Assembly (NCBI GenBank): GCA_028718845.1
Contig: JAQULA010000004.1
Coordinates: 1 to 22,394, forward strand
Source: Candidatus Omnitrophota bacterium
GTDB taxonomy: Bacteria > Omnitrophota > Gorgyraeia > B26-G9
DNA length: 22,394 bases
Direction: 5' to 3'
Positions 21,610-22,394 of this stretch are shown here, piece after piece. Positions within the stretch are counted from its first letter, which is position 1. Each line of letters opens with the position of its first letter. The position numbers and the translations under genes were made by a program. The notes under the pieces are model-generated. The model was not told the DNA's origin and searched no databases. It saw only the letters and a list, made by a program, of their open reading frames with translations.

Positions 21610-22394
21610 ATGAATGAAAAGATGAAAAAAATAAGCTATCTGATTTATTTAACCGCGCTGATCTTTCTTGCCGATTTTGTATACACAAACTATTTTGAAA
21701 AACTCCCCCGCCTGCAGACAGAGATTTATCTGCAGATGCTGAATCCTTCATTGCATCAGCGGGCGCAGGCCGAGGGCTTATTTTATGAGCTCCGGCCCAA
21801 CGCCGTGAATCAGACCGACAATGTCCCCATAAACGCTTATGGGATGAGGGATAAAGCGGTAAGCCCGAAAAAAGACCGGTTCAGAGTCCTGGTGCTCGGC
21901 GATTCCATCACTTTCGGCCCGGAGGTTAAATCCGAAGAATTGTTTACCGAGGTTGCCGAAAGAATATTGGACGGAAAAGGCCGGAAAGTGGAAATATTAA
22001 ATGCCGGAGTTTGCGGATATAATACCAAGCAGGAATATATCGCTTTAAGGGAACACTATTTAAAACTTAAACCGGATCTGGTAATTTTTACTTATTGCAC
22101 CGATGATATGTCGGACCCGGCGATACAGTATTTGCCGGATGACTATGCTCAGAAAAAACTGATCGCAAAAGGCATAACTCCTAAGGGGGTTCCTCAAAAT
22201 TACCGGGATTTATCCAAGATCCAATATCTGAGCGTGGTTTTACCCAATCAGTTTGGGTTGGGATATGAAATTGATAGATGGCTGCTGGGTAACAGCGGCA
22301 TATACCGGGCGCTTTCATTATTAAGGTTTAAGCAGAAAAATAAGATAAAAGATCTTCAGTCACTGCCGGACTTTTTGTTTTCTTATGATTATGA
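21610..22394 (+). CDS. SGNH/GDSL hydrolase family protein, 3' truncated
   Basis: The frame is open from ATG 21610 to the window edge (261 complete codons), so the C-terminus is missing. It has an N-terminal membrane anchor (about 8-25), then I-N-A-Y-G-M-R-D (74-81) leading to R-V-L-V-L-G-D97-S99-I-T-F-G, the SGNH block I with Ser99 as likely nucleophile. Block II is L-N-A-G-V-C-G-Y-N-T. Block III reads T-D-D-M-S-D where N-D is common, a possible variation. Block V would lie beyond the edge. ATG 21622 is an alternative start; neither has a clear SD. Unlike the gene upstream it has no TPR insertion in the visible part. Such proteins often modify surface glycans; that role is inferred. Confidence 0.82.
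   Translation, partial: MNEKMKKISYLIYLTALIFLADFVYTNYFEKLPRLQTEIYLQMLNPSLHQRAQAEGLFYELRPNAVNQTDNVPINAYGMRDKAVSPKKDRFRVLVLGDSITFGPEVKSEELFTEVAERILDGKGRKVEILNAGVCGYNTKQEYIALREHYLKLKPDLVIFTYCTDDMSDPAIQYLPDDYAQKKLIAKGITPKGVPQNYRDLSKIQYLSVVLPNQFGLGYEIDRWLLGNSGIYRALSLLRFKQKNKIKDLQSLPDFLFSYDY

Noticed and set aside
21590..21612. ctgagacc text in the leader, suggestive of a TPP riboswitch
   Set aside because: The other conserved TPP elements (such as the ACCTGATCTGGATAAT-type segment) are absent.
1..22394. tRNA genes, rRNA, CRISPR arrays, insertion sequences or integrases
   Set aside because: No T-loop-like GTTCRANNC with matching acceptor stem, no regularly spaced long repeats and no transposase or recombinase frames were seen on either strand.

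Overview
The window is a gene-dense bacterial chromosome segment of moderate GC. Every credible gene lies on the + strand. The mix suggests an anaerobic, fermentative bacterium with an outer membrane: a TonB/ExbBD system with a beta-barrel protein, type II secretion minor pseudopilins, Pta-AckA, and an acyl-CoA dehydrogenase with a ferredoxin-fused electron transfer flavoprotein. Gene content and intergenic style resemble Candidatus Omnitrophota or related PVC-like lineages. That placement is inference from general knowledge; no rRNA or other marker is present to settle it.

Layout. (1) 1-4049: the end of a TPR protein, an outer-membrane beta-barrel protein that looks like a TonB-dependent receptor without a plug, then exbB, exbD and tonB. 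(2) 4046-4824: a small membrane-anchored zinc-ribbon protein, a DUF2582-type winged-helix protein and cutA, closed by a strong intrinsic terminator at 4851-4880. (3) 5054-7838: gspJ, gspK and gspL-like genes of a type II secretion or pseudopilus machine, read from an extended -10 promoter that leaves almost no 5' leader. (4) 7884-16219: a long housekeeping run, rsmD, coaD, pta, ackA, yceD (DUF177), rpmF, plsX, fabD, fabG, acpP and fabF. It links CoA synthesis, acetyl-CoA/acetate interconversion, ribosome protein L32 and fatty acid/phospholipid synthesis; fabH is not in the cluster. (5) 16297-19570: a consensus sigma70-type promoter (TTGACA, 17-base spacer, TATAAT) drives acyl-CoA dehydrogenase, etfB and a ferredoxin-fused etfA, an arrangement like the electron-bifurcating caffeyl-CoA reductase (carCDE) type. 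(6) 19571-22394: an accessory-looking stretch with an SGNH hydrolase split by about six TPR repeats, a 17-codon upstream ORF, a long structured leader and the start of a second SGNH hydrolase that runs off the right edge.

How the parts work together. CoaD makes the CoA precursor needed for acyl carrier protein and acetyl-CoA. Pta-AckA converts acetyl-CoA to acetate and ATP. PlsX, FabD, FabG, AcpP and FabF build and hand over acyl chains. The Etf operon can couple enoyl-CoA reduction to NADH and ferredoxin redox balance. ExbBD-TonB energises an outer-membrane transporter.

The least ordinary items are the TPR-interrupted SGNH protein with its upstream ORF, the apparent plug-less receptor beside TonB-ExbBD, the bifurcation-type Etf operon, the leaderless gspJ promoter and the structured leader before the last gene. 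No tRNA, rRNA, CRISPR array, insertion sequence or integrase was seen.
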